Of a stretch of 59,301 bases of DNA, positions 8,287 to 16,230 are shown piece after piece; the first letter of the stretch is position 1, and the number at the start of each line of letters is the position of its first letter. Both the position numbers and the translations under genes were made by a program. The notes beneath the pieces are model-generated. The model did no database searches and was not told where the DNA came from. It was given only the letters and a program-made list of their open reading frames with translations. The stretch is from assembly GCA_015222805.1 (NCBI GenBank), contig JADFVZ010000064.1, positions 1 to 59,301 of the forward strand, given 5' to 3'. Source of the DNA: Pseudomonadota bacterium (GTDB lineage Bacteria > Pseudomonadota > Gammaproteobacteria > Xanthomonadales > SZUA-36).

Positions 8287-9294
8287 ATGAAAACATATAA
8301 CAATTTTATCCTGAAATTCACAGGGTTAATCCTGGTGCTTTGTTTAACCGCCTGTGCAAGCCAACAGCCGGTCGAGGCCACACCTGACCCGCTAGCCTCA
8401 TGGACTAATGGGGCCACAAAACAACGGATAACTGCATTTGTAAATACTGTCACTGATAGCACTAATACTGATTTTGTGCCAGCGAGCCAACGGATTGCCA
8501 CCTTCGATAATGACGGTACCCTATGGGCCGAAAAGCCGACTTATTTCCAGCTGCTGTTTATTGTTGACCGGGTTAAGGCGATGGCTGCAGATCATCCGGA
8601 GTGGCGAACCACCCAGCCTTTCCAGGCCGTATTGGAAAATGATATGGCTGCCTTAAAAGCCTCTGGTGAACATGGGTTGATCAAGCTGGCGATGGCAACC
8701 CAGGCTGGCATGACCACAGAAGAGTTTGAGGTGATTGTTAATAATTGGCTGGCAACAGCCCAGCACCCAACCACCGGCAAGCCATACACACAAATGGTCT
8801 ACAAGCCGATGCTAGAATTACTGGACTACCTGCGTGCCAATGGCTTTAAGGTGTTTATTGTCTCCGGTGGCGGGCTTGAATTCATGCGCCCGTGGACTGA
8901 GGCGATATACGGTATTCCACCCGACCAGGTGGTTGGGTCCAGTATTGAAACAAAATATGAACTCCGTGGTGGCAAGCCGGTGCTTGTAAGATTGCCGGAA
9001 ATTCACTTTATTGATGACAACGTAACTAAACCCGTCGCAATCAACCGTTTTATTGGACAGCGTCCCATCCTCGCGTTTGGTAATTCCGACGGTGATTTTG
9101 AAATGCTGAAATGGACTACTTCAGGCAGTGGTAAACGCCTGGGCTTAATCGTTCACCATACCGATGCCGAACGTGAATGGGCCTATGACCGCGACTCATC
9201 GGAAGGTCGCCTTAACCGGGGACTGGATGAAGCCGCCGAAAATGGCTGGCTGCTGGTCGATATGGCACGTGACTGGCAAGTGATTCATCCCTAA
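8287..9294 (+). CDS. HAD-superfamily phosphatase-like lipoprotein
   Basis: The start at 8287 is chosen because GGAG lies 6 bases upstream and a lipoprotein signal follows directly (LTAC, lipidated Cys23); an in-frame GTG at 8269 also exists. The HAD motif I FDNDGT (Asp74, Asp76) is present, motif II is at FIVSGGG, and motif IV is at FGNSDGDFEML. It is probably a membrane-anchored periplasmic phosphohydrolase of unknown substrate. It sits between moxR and DUF58, which is not the usual gene order of Bat operons, and its stop codon lies inside the REP-derived sequence at 9289-9335. Confidence 0.85.
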   Translation: MKTYNNFILKFTGLILVLCLTACASQQPVEATPDPLASWTNGATKQRITAFVNTVTDSTNTDFVPASQRIATFDNDGTLWAEKPTYFQLLFIVDRVKAMAADHPEWRTTQPFQAVLENDMAALKASGEHGLIKLAMATQAGMTTEEFEVIVNNWLATAQHPTTGKPYTQMVYKPMLELLDYLRANGFKVFIVSGGGLEFMRPWTEAIYGIPPDQVVGSSIETKYELRGGKPVLVRLPEIHFIDDNVTKPVAINRFIGQRPILAFGNSDGDFEMLKWTTSGSGKRLGLIVHHTDAEREWAYDRDSSEGRLNRGLDEAAENGWLLVDMARDWQVIHP

Positions 9295-9335
9295 TTGGGG
9301 TCAGAGCCCTTTTATCAGAAAAGGGCTCTGACCCC
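9289..9335. repeat. RAYT-associated REP pair (BIME-like hairpin)
   Basis: A perfect 17-bp inverted repeat, GGGGTCAGAGCCCTTTT at 9297-9313 and its complement at 9319-9335, with loop ATCAG. The 25 bases 9289-9313 are identical to 20653-20677 at the end of the RAYT gene. The hairpin lies between the HAD gene and DUF58 within the MoxR/Bat operon and overlaps the HAD stop codon. Confidence 0.88.
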
Positions 9336-9350
9336 CTTGGACCGTTTGTT

Positions 9351-10319
9351 ATGACCAACGCTGCAAAGTTAAATGCAACAAGGCGCCAGGGTACTGGCGC
9401 CTACGTGCAGCTTGATGAGCTGGTTAAGCTGCAGTATAAGGCTTCGGGCTTCAGTTTCCTGCCGAAACAACCCATTCACAGTGTGCTCAGTGGGCGCCAC
9501 GCATCCAAATTGCGCGGGCGTGGGCTCAACTTCGAGGAACTACGTGACTATCTTCCCGGTGACGATACCCGAAATATCGACTGGAAAGTCACCGCTCGTA
9601 CCGGCACGCCTTATGTGCGGGTTTATACAGAAGAGAAAGACCGTAGCGTATGGTTGTTGATTGACCAGCGTGTGAGTATGTTCTTTGGCAGCAAAAAACG
9701 GATGAAGTCGGTGGTCGCCGCTGAAGTCGCGGCACTATCGGCATGGCGAGTGCTAAGCGTGGGTGACCGTGTCGGTGCACTAATCTTTAATGATTCTGAA
9801 ATCACAGTAGTACCACCACATCGCAGTCGTGAACGGGTGATGCAAATCCTTAAACAAGTGGTAGAAAAAAACCAGGCACTCAGTGCGGACCCTGAATTAA
9901 AACCCGACCCAGGAAAATTAACTGAAGCATTAAAACAGGTCAGCCATCTGGCCGGGCATGACTGCCTGGTATGCCTGATTACCGATGGTGATGGTCTCGA
10001 CCCGCAAGCGCGTCGCTATATCACCCGCCTTAGCCAACACAATGATGTGCTCACAGCCTTCATTTATGACCCCCTGGAAAAGGAGATCCCTGCGGCTGGT
10101 CGCCTGCGTTTTGCAGATACTGAAGGGCAGCTGGAAGCAGATACCTCCAACAAAAAATTACGTAAGGCTTTTCAGAGTGAATTTGAGCAGACGCTGGAAT
10201 GGATGAAAACTGCTTCGCGGCGGTTTTCCATGCCACTGTTGCCATTGCACACTACCAGTCCGGTGTCCGAGCAAATTCGTGAACTACTTGGACATCACCT
10301 GGGTAGTCGGCGGTTTTGA
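9351..10319 (+). CDS. DUF58 domain protein (Bat operon)
   Basis: 322 residues with the DUF58 signature block around residues 60-110: RGRGLNFEELRDY, then PGDDTRNIDWKVTAR and VRVYTEEKD. A VWA-like C-terminal half follows (WLLIDQRVSMFFG). DUF58 proteins are constant partners of MoxR ATPases and are thought to bring VWA-domain clients to them; the biochemical role is not established. The stop codon overlaps the upstream alternative TTG start of the next gene. Confidence 0.9.
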   Translation: MTNAAKLNATRRQGTGAYVQLDELVKLQYKASGFSFLPKQPIHSVLSGRHASKLRGRGLNFEELRDYLPGDDTRNIDWKVTARTGTPYVRVYTEEKDRSVWLLIDQRVSMFFGSKKRMKSVVAAEVAALSAWRVLSVGDRVGALIFNDSEITVVPPHRSRERVMQILKQVVEKNQALSADPELKPDPGKLTEALKQVSHLAGHDCLVCLITDGDGLDPQARRYITRLSQHNDVLTAFIYDPLEKEIPAAGRLRFADTEGQLEADTSNKKLRKAFQSEFEQTLEWMKTASRRFSMPLLPLHTTSPVSEQIRELLGHHLGSRRF

Positions 10320-10330
10320 GTATTAGCGGG

Positions 10331-10852
10331 ATGAAATCTACAAACCCGGCCAGCCTGCAAAACCTGAATGATATCGTTATGCCTGCAAATATTGGCTGGT
10401 GGCCATTGGCAACCGGCTGGTATTTCCTGCTGGGCCTGCTGTTGCTTGTGTTCGCCTGGTCTGCCTACCGCCTGTTGCAACACTGGTTGAAGAATCGTTA
10501 CCGGCGTGAAGCCCTGCATAAACTACAGCTGTTGGAAAATAGTATTCAAAATAGCACCCAAAGGGATGCCAGCCTACGTCAAATCCCGGTACTGCTCAAG
10601 CGCACCGCACTGTCTGCATACCCACGTGAACAGGTGGCTTCGCTAACAGGTAAAGACTGGATCAGTTTTTTGAATTCATGTATAAAAAATATAGCATTTC
10701 CTGAACCTGTTGCCAGCACACTGGAACAGGTAGCTTACTCCACTGGTGAGTTGGGCTTGGTAGATTCAGCCTCGAGTACAGCGCTATTATCTGCCAGCAG
10801 GCATTGGTTGAAGGATCACCGGACGACTGAAGCTATAGGCGGGGATAAGTGA
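10331..10852 (+). CDS. DUF4381 membrane protein (Bat operon)
   Basis: 173 residues from ATG 10331, giving the family-like opening NPASLQNLNDIVMPANIGWW; an in-frame TTG at 10316 overlapping the DUF58 stop is the alternative. One membrane helix (WYFLLGLLLLVFAWSAYRLL, about 30-50) is followed by a basic cytosolic helical region. DUF4381 members occur between DUF58 and VWA genes in proteobacterial MoxR operons. Confidence 0.8.
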   Translation: MKSTNPASLQNLNDIVMPANIGWWPLATGWYFLLGLLLLVFAWSAYRLLQHWLKNRYRREALHKLQLLENSIQNSTQRDASLRQIPVLLKRTALSAYPREQVASLTGKDWISFLNSCIKNIAFPEPVASTLEQVAYSTGELGLVDSASSTALLSASRHWLKDHRTTEAIGGDK

Positions 10853-10856
10853 AATC

Positions 10857-11882
10857 GTGCTAATTTTTTCCCACCCATGGTTATTTATCCTACTGCCGTT
10901 ACCCTGGTTATTCCGCCGCCTGATGCCGGCCCACCATGAGCGTAAGGCAGCAGTTCGAGTGCCTTTTATGCAACGCCTGTTACACTTATCCGGGCTGCAG
11001 CCGGGCGCTGGTGTCGCGGTGGCCAAACGCCCCCTGTTGCAATGGCTGGTGTTAAGTTTTACCTGGTTGTTAATCGTCACTGCAATGGCGCGCCCGCAGT
11101 GGCTGGGTGAACCCATTATTAAAGATTTGCCGATGCGCGACCTGTTGGTTGCGGTGGATTTATCCGGATCCATGGAAGCCCAGGATTTTACCGATAGAGA
11201 AGGCAATAATGTCGATCGCTTAACGGCGGTTAAACTTGTGCTAGATGACTTTTTTGCCCGGCGTGAAGGTGACAGGGTCGGACTGATCCTGTTTGGTTCG
11301 GCCGCTTTTACCCAGGTGCCTTTTACCGCCGATCTCGATGTTGTCAGGGAACTGCTGGATGAGGCCCAAATCCGGATGCTCGGACCGCGGACTATGCTCG
11401 GTGATGCCATGGGCCTGGCCATCAATCAGTTTGAACGCAGTAAAGTGGATGAGCGCGTGCTGATTGTATTAACCGACGGCAATGACACCGGCAGCCTGGT
11501 ACCACCTGAGCGGGCAGCAGAAATTGCCCGTGATAACGGTGTTGTTATACATACCATTGCCATTGGCGACCCGGCAGCAGCAGGTGAGGCTGCGCTGGAT
11601 GAAAAAACCCTGAAAAATATCGCCAATACAACTGGTGGTGGCTACTTCCATGCCAATGACACCGAAGAATTAGAAGCTATCTATGTCCATCTGGATGAGG
11701 TTAACCCGCGCCAGGTAGAAACTCAGAGTTATAGGCCGTTAACCGACCTGTATTATTTTCCATTGGCAGCACTAACACTGTTGACCATGCTGTATATATT
11801 GTTCCTCGAAGTACGTTCATATTATTCCAGTCGGGAGTTGGATGGCCCACAGGAAGACCGTCTATCGGAGCAGTTGAACTGA
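10857..11882 (+). CDS. VWA-domain membrane protein, BatA-like
   Basis: 341 residues starting at GTG 10857, 4 bases after the previous stop. N-terminal membrane helices, then a von Willebrand A domain with an intact metal site DLSGSM (Asp101, Ser103, Ser105), the downstream Thr (RTMLGDAM) and TDGNDTG, and a C-terminal membrane helix (FPLAALTLLTMLYILFLEV). This is the BatA architecture. It probably works with the MoxR ATPase and the other Bat proteins at the inner membrane. Confidence 0.9.
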   Translation: MLIFSHPWLFILLPLPWLFRRLMPAHHERKAAVRVPFMQRLLHLSGLQPGAGVAVAKRPLLQWLVLSFTWLLIVTAMARPQWLGEPIIKDLPMRDLLVAVDLSGSMEAQDFTDREGNNVDRLTAVKLVLDDFFARREGDRVGLILFGSAAFTQVPFTADLDVVRELLDEAQIRMLGPRTMLGDAMGLAINQFERSKVDERVLIVLTDGNDTGSLVPPERAAEIARDNGVVIHTIAIGDPAAAGEAALDEKTLKNIANTTGGGYFHANDTEELEAIYVHLDEVNPRQVETQSYRPLTDLYYFPLAALTLLTMLYILFLEVRSYYSSRELDGPQEDRLSEQLN

Positions 11883-12859
11883 TGGATATCTTTTCCACTT
11901 TGAGTCAGTTTCATTTCCTCAGGCCCGGATGGCTGCTGTTACTGATTCCGGCAGCTTTACTGATGTGGTCGGTATATCAACGCAGTGATTCCCTAAGTGG
12001 CTGGAAAAAAGTCATTTCTCCGCAGCTGCTGGACCATCTATTACTGCTTGAGGGCGGTGAAGGTGGCCGTTGGCGGCCGGTGTATATGCTCGGCTTTGCC
12101 TGGCTGTTTGGTGTCTTTGCCCTGGCCGGCCCCAGCTGGCAATTACAGGACTCTCCGTTTAGTGAAGACCAGGCGGCGATGTTTATCGTGGTTAAAGTCA
12201 CCCCGGAAATGTTATCCATGGATATCCAGCCCAGTCGGCTGCAACGCAGTATTTTGAAGATTCATGATTTACTGAATCTAAAAAAAGATGTACGCACCGG
12301 GCTTATCGCTTATGCCGGCAGTGCACACCTGGTCATGCCACTTACTTCGGATGCGGGAATCATTAATAGTTTTGCTGAGGCACTGGAACCGGGAATCATG
12401 CCGCTGCCCGGTGACGAAATTGCAGAGGCAATTGCATTGGCAAATCAGCGCCTGGAAAAGGCAGCTGTGCCGGGATCTATCGTCCTGTTCACAGATGCGG
12501 TCGATTCATCCCAGCTGAATGTGCTGAAAGAGCTCCGCCAGCAGGGTGGAGTGGAAGTCCATATCCTGGCAATGGCTGCCGGGCCGGAAGTGATTCCACC
12601 GGTCGGCAGCCCGCCTGCGCCACCGCTGGATATTGATACCCTGGGCGCTGCTGCAAAAGCTATGGGCGGAAGCGTGACCCGGGTAACTGCAGATAAAGGC
12701 GATGTTGAAGACCTCGGTGCAAAAATTGAACGCAGTATTAGCAATGCACCCGCACAGGAAGGCCAGCAATGGAAGGATGCCGGTTATTACCTGCTGCCGC
12801 TGGTAGCTTTGTTAATGCTAAGCTTCTTCCGCCATGGAGGAGCCGTAGTAATCGAATGA
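11882..12859 (+). CDS. VWA-domain membrane protein, BatB-like, degenerate metal site
   Basis: 325 residues; start ATG overlaps the previous stop as TGATG. Two N-terminal helices, a VWA domain and a C-terminal helix (GYYLLPLVALLMLSFF), as in BatB. Where a VWA protein has DxSxS, this one has FIVVKVTPEM: Asp is Lys105 and the serines are Thr107 and Glu109. TDAVDSS is kept near residue 203. It therefore probably lacks metal-dependent ligand binding and may be a structural partner of the intact VWA protein upstream. Confidence 0.87.
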   Translation: MDIFSTLSQFHFLRPGWLLLLIPAALLMWSVYQRSDSLSGWKKVISPQLLDHLLLLEGGEGGRWRPVYMLGFAWLFGVFALAGPSWQLQDSPFSEDQAAMFIVVKVTPEMLSMDIQPSRLQRSILKIHDLLNLKKDVRTGLIAYAGSAHLVMPLTSDAGIINSFAEALEPGIMPLPGDEIAEAIALANQRLEKAAVPGSIVLFTDAVDSSQLNVLKELRQQGGVEVHILAMAAGPEVIPPVGSPPAPPLDIDTLGAAAKAMGGSVTRVTADKGDVEDLGAKIERSISNAPAQEGQQWKDAGYYLLPLVALLMLSFFRHGGAVVIE

Positions 12860-13521
12860 ACATTCGTGTCCTGACATTCACGCTATTGCTACTGCAGGCC
12901 CCAGCCGCATTTGCCCTGGAGTGGGTTGACCTGTGGTTCACTCCAGGCCAGCAAGCACAGCAGTTAATGGATCGTGGTGAATTCCAGCAAGCATCGGAAA
13001 AATTTACCCAGCCAATGAATATTGGCACAGCATTGTTTATGGCCGGTGAATTCGAAACTGCGGCTGCAGTTTTTGGCCGTGTTTCCAGTGCATCAGGTCA
13101 CTATAACCGCGGTAACGCACAAGTCATGCTGGGTAATTATGATGCGGCTATTGAAGCCTATCAAGCGGCATTACGCAAACACCCGAACTGGCCTGAAGCT
13201 GAAGAAAACTTGCAGATTGCGAGCTTGAGGAAGCAGGCGATGGCGCCACCGGATGATGATTATGGTGGTACCGGTGGGCAGCTGGAAGCAGATGAATATG
13301 TTTTTGATCTCGAAGGCGGTAAGAATAAATCCTCTGGGGAGGAAGTCATTGATGCGGCGGAACAGCAGCTAGGTGAAGATGCCATGCGCGCCATGTGGCT
13401 GCGTAAAGTAGAAACCCGCCCGGCGGACTTCCTGGCGGCACGCTTTAATTACCAGTTGGCCGTTCGGCAAAATGAAGAAAGTGACAACCCTGAAAAAGCT
13501 GTGGAAGAAAACCATGAGTAG
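12856..13521 (+). CDS. TPR-repeat exported protein, BatC-like
   Basis: 221 residues from ATG 12856, which overlaps the previous stop as ATGA; a longer in-frame version lacks the signal peptide at its start. Signal sequence NIRVLTFTLLLLQAPAAFA, then TPR-like helices (AAAVFGRVSSASGHYNRGNA, GNYDAAIEAYQAALRKHPNW) at about 75-125, then an acidic C-terminal tail. This corresponds to the TPR component of Bat operons. Confidence 0.85.
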   Translation: MNIRVLTFTLLLLQAPAAFALEWVDLWFTPGQQAQQLMDRGEFQQASEKFTQPMNIGTALFMAGEFETAAAVFGRVSSASGHYNRGNAQVMLGNYDAAIEAYQAALRKHPNWPEAEENLQIASLRKQAMAPPDDDYGGTGGQLEADEYVFDLEGGKNKSSGEEVIDAAEQQLGEDAMRAMWLRKVETRPADFLAARFNYQLAVRQNEESDNPEKAVEENHE

Positions 13522-14842
13522 GTTTTCTTTAAAAGTTTTTTTACTGATGGGTTGTTTAATATCCGGTATTGCAGGCGCACAGGAAGGCAGTGTTCAGGAA
13601 GGTAATGTTCAGGAGGACGGGGTTCAGGCCAATGTGGCCATCAGTATCCAGCAAGCAGAAGATATCTGGATGGGGCAGCAGCTTACCCTGAATATTGACC
13701 TGAAAACCACCGGTTTCAGCTTTTCTGATACGACCTTTAACCTGCCCGAAGTTAGCGGCGCATTCCTGATGCAGATCGATACTACAACAGTGAAGATGAC
13801 CGAGAATATTGACGGTCAAAACTGGCAAGTTATTCGCTATCCGCTGGCGCTGTATCCGCAGAGGGCCGGCCTGCTGGAAATCCCCCCAATTACGGTACGT
13901 TTCAGCAGCGCCAGGGGTTTTGGTAGCGAGCAGAAAGCCTTTGAGTTCCAGACCAGTCCACTGCAGTTGAATATAAAGGCCCCACCGGGTATAAAAGAGG
14001 GCGATATGGTGATTACCACTACGGCCTTTAAACTTGAGTATGAATGGCAGCCGGATTCGCAAGCAGAAACCACAACAGCACAAACCGGTGATGCTTTTAC
14101 TTTAACGGTGAAACGCAGTGCGGGGGATATATCCGCCATATTGCTACCGCCACTACCGGTGTTTCGTGCCGAGGGCCTGGCGGCTTACCCGCAGGTGGCG
14201 GAAGTGATCGACAAAACCAATCGCGGAAGCCTGACGGGTGAACGTAGCGACAAGATTATCTGGGTGGCTGAAAAACCTGGCACATACAGTATCCCCGCTA
14301 TCCGCTTCCAGTGGTGGGACCCGCGTAGCCATGAGCTGAAGCAACAGCTTGTACAGGGCTTAAAGCTGGAAGTCACTGCCTCTCCGACAGGCGAGGATTC
14401 AGCTGCTGCAAGTAACAAGGGCGATTATCTCGGCGTGTATTTAAGGTACCTGATGAGTGCTCTTGTATTGGCAGTAGTCGTCTACTTTCTCTGGCGACGC
14501 TTTGCTATTAATACAGCCGCTGAGGCAGTTGAAACTGAGAAGTTGGCTTTTACTGCGCTGCAACAAGCCTGTAACACTAACCAGCCGGCTCAGGCCTATT
14601 CAAAGCTGAACGCATGGCTTGCCTGGTCCCCGGCTGGAATCATTACACTGGCTGATTTTTCAAGCTCACAGGAAGATCAACATTTATCCACTCAATTAAA
14701 CGTCTTGCAAGAGGCGCTGATTTCCCCGGAAAGCCAATGGCAGGGAGCCGAGTTGCTTAATATACTTACTCGGGTACGGATAAGCATGCACAGGCAAAAA
14801 GATGCACACTCGAAGGTACAGCTGGTACCTTTAAATCCTTAA
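13514..14842 (+). CDS. BatD-like protein
   Basis: 442 residues. The start at 13514 overlaps the TPR gene by 8 bases and gives a clean signal peptide (SLKVFLLMGCLISGIAGA). A large periplasmic beta-rich region is followed by one membrane helix (YLMSALVLAVVVYFLWRRF, about 315-333) and a short cytosolic tail, the BatD architecture. Near the N-terminus is a short repeat (EGSVQEGNVQEDGVQ). Last gene of the MoxR/Bat operon. Confidence 0.85.
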   Translation: MSRFSLKVFLLMGCLISGIAGAQEGSVQEGNVQEDGVQANVAISIQQAEDIWMGQQLTLNIDLKTTGFSFSDTTFNLPEVSGAFLMQIDTTTVKMTENIDGQNWQVIRYPLALYPQRAGLLEIPPITVRFSSARGFGSEQKAFEFQTSPLQLNIKAPPGIKEGDMVITTTAFKLEYEWQPDSQAETTTAQTGDAFTLTVKRSAGDISAILLPPLPVFRAEGLAAYPQVAEVIDKTNRGSLTGERSDKIIWVAEKPGTYSIPAIRFQWWDPRSHELKQQLVQGLKLEVTASPTGEDSAAASNKGDYLGVYLRYLMSALVLAVVVYFLWRRFAINTAAEAVETEKLAFTALQQACNTNQPAQAYSKLNAWLAWSPAGIITLADFSSSQEDQHLSTQLNVLQEALISPESQWQGAELLNILTRVRISMHRQKDAHSKVQLVPLNP

Positions 14843-14907
14843 GAAATGATCGTCGAGGTAGAGTCTCGCATCGATAAAATCACTGGTTAGCAATCGAAAC
14901 CGCGTGT

Positions 14908-14924
14908 GCCTACCTGATGTAGGC
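14908..14924. terminator. Weak hairpin between convergent genes
   Basis: GCCTAC-CTGAT-GTAGGC lies between the end of the Bat operon and the convergent HxlR gene. No clear T-run, so assignment as terminator is tentative. Confidence 0.3.
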
Positions 14925-14953
14925 GTTGTCATTTCAGTCTGTAAACGGGGAAT

Positions 14954-15664
14954 TTATGTAACCCTCTGGCCTTCAGCACGCTTTTGAATATGGGCGACAC
15001 TGCTGTGCCCCAGCCAGGTGACCGTAAGGTCAGTATATTTTTTGGCGCCTGATAACTTTACGCTACCTGATTTGATGGCTGCAGCCATATCTGCCCAGCC
15101 CATCCATACTTTTGTCAGTTCCTTAACGGATACATCGATATGTACATCAACATCAAAGCCATGGTCGATATGGCATAGGTCCACTTTCTCGTCTTCAAAT
15201 ACCAGCCAATGAGTGCTTTTGTTTTCGGGTACATCATTGAGGAAAAACTCAACAATAAAAGGGCTCGGCAGTTCGGGCATCATTACCGCATTACGGTGGA
15301 TATCCCACATCAGGAAGCCGACATCTACATTCTTCACTGAGGGTTCAATCTCCAGCCATTCCTGCCCCCATTCGGCCATGCTGAAGACAACAGGGCCCAG
15401 GGCCAGCCCGGCTTCGGTGAGTTTGTAATGTATCTGGCCACCATCCTGGTTTTGCTGGCGGATTATTATTCCATGTTCAATGAGTTCTTTGAGTCTATTG
15501 GACAACAGTGTCCGCGACATCCTGGGAACACCACGGCTGATATCGTTAAAGCCTGTAGAACCAAACAAAAGTTCCCGCAGTACCAGCATGGTCCAGCGAC
15601 TGCATAAAAATTCTGATGACATTGCCAGGGGGCAATATTGACCGTATTGAGATTTTGAATTCAT
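14954..15664 (-). CDS. HxlR-family regulator with C-terminal SCP2-like domain
   Basis: 236 residues. The N-terminal winged helix has the HxlR layout: an early Cys (CPLAMSSEFLCSRWTMLVLREL), FNDISRGVPRMSRTLLSNRLKEL, then the wing (IHYKLTEAGLAL). Residues ~100-230 form a second domain resembling SCP2 sterol-binding-like folds seen in some HxlR proteins. It is divergent from the truncated haemoglobin, with a 19-bp palindrome in the shared intergenic region; HxlR proteins often sense redox or electrophiles. Confidence 0.88.
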   Translation of the reverse strand: MNSKSQYGQYCPLAMSSEFLCSRWTMLVLRELLFGSTGFNDISRGVPRMSRTLLSNRLKELIEHGIIIRQQNQDGGQIHYKLTEAGLALGPVVFSMAEWGQEWLEIEPSVKNVDVGFLMWDIHRNAVMMPELPSPFIVEFFLNDVPENKSTHWLVFEDEKVDLCHIDHGFDVDVHIDVSVKELTKVWMGWADMAAAIKSGSVKLSGAKKYTDLTVTWLGHSSVAHIQKRAEGQRVT

Positions 15665-15708
15665 CGTGCTGCCTCTTATAGAAACTTTAAATGCTGTTGA
15701 TTAGCCTG

Positions 15709-15727
15709 TAGTACAGATTCTGTACTA
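15709..15727. promoter_or_regulatory. Perfect 19-bp palindrome, probable HxlR operator
   Basis: TAGTACAGATTCTGTACTA: 9-base arms around a central T, between the divergent HxlR and truncated haemoglobin genes. The position and symmetry fit an operator of a dimeric HxlR regulator. The arm TAGTACAG recurs downstream of the haemoglobin gene at 16182. Confidence 0.55.
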
Positions 15728-15802
15728 GACTAACAAAAGCAGCTTGGATAATCTAACCCTGCTTTATACAAAAACAGAAATTAAAATAACAGGAGAAAGG
15801 TC

Positions 15803-16165
15803 ATGCCCGTATCACTTTTTGAAAGACTCGGCGGTGCCGAAAACGTTAAAAAAATTGCCAGTTCACTAGTTGATAACCATTTTAGTAACCCGACTATTTC
15901 TACCCGCTTTGTAGGTAGTGTTGATGCAGACAGGTTAAAAATGTTTGCAACTGAATTTATAACCGCTGGAACCGGAGGTCCTGAGGCTTATTCGGGCAGG
16001 GACATGCTGGCGACCCATAAAGGCATGAACATATCTGCAGCGGAATTCATGGCGGTACTGGATGATGCCCTGGATGCGTTAAGCAGTAATGGGGTTGGCC
16101 AGCCTGAGCAGGAAGAAATGCTGTTTATTTTGTACAGCATGCGTGCAGATGTTGTATTGGTGTAA
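15803..16165 (+). CDS. Group 1 truncated haemoglobin-like protein
   Basis: 120 residues, the typical length. Opening SLFERLGGAENVKKI, then RFVGSVDADRLKMFATEFIT, then the haem-binding block SGRDMLATHKGM with proximal His72. The position usually holding the distal B10 Tyr is in VDNHF and appears to be substituted, which may alter ligand chemistry. Likely role is O2/NO binding or NO detoxification. An AGGAG site precedes the start. Divergent from, and probably controlled by, the HxlR regulator. Confidence 0.88.
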   Translation: MPVSLFERLGGAENVKKIASSLVDNHFSNPTISTRFVGSVDADRLKMFATEFITAGTGGPEAYSGRDMLATHKGMNISAAEFMAVLDDALDALSSNGVGQPEQEEMLFILYSMRADVVLV

Positions 16166-16181
16166 CAGAAGATGGGCCTGC

Positions 16182-16212
16182 TAGTACAGGGTATTGGTCG
16201 ATACCCTGTACT
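16182..16212. terminator. Strong inverted repeat between convergent genes
   Basis: Perfect 12-bp arms (AGTACAGGGTAT at 16183 and its complement at 16201) with a 6-base loop, between the stop codons of the haemoglobin and the cytochrome genes. No long T-run. It may act as a bidirectional terminator, but the outer arm TAGTACAG equals that of the operator at 15709, so a second protein-binding site is also possible. Confidence 0.5.
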
Positions 16213-16230
16213 GTCTAGTTTAACCCGACC

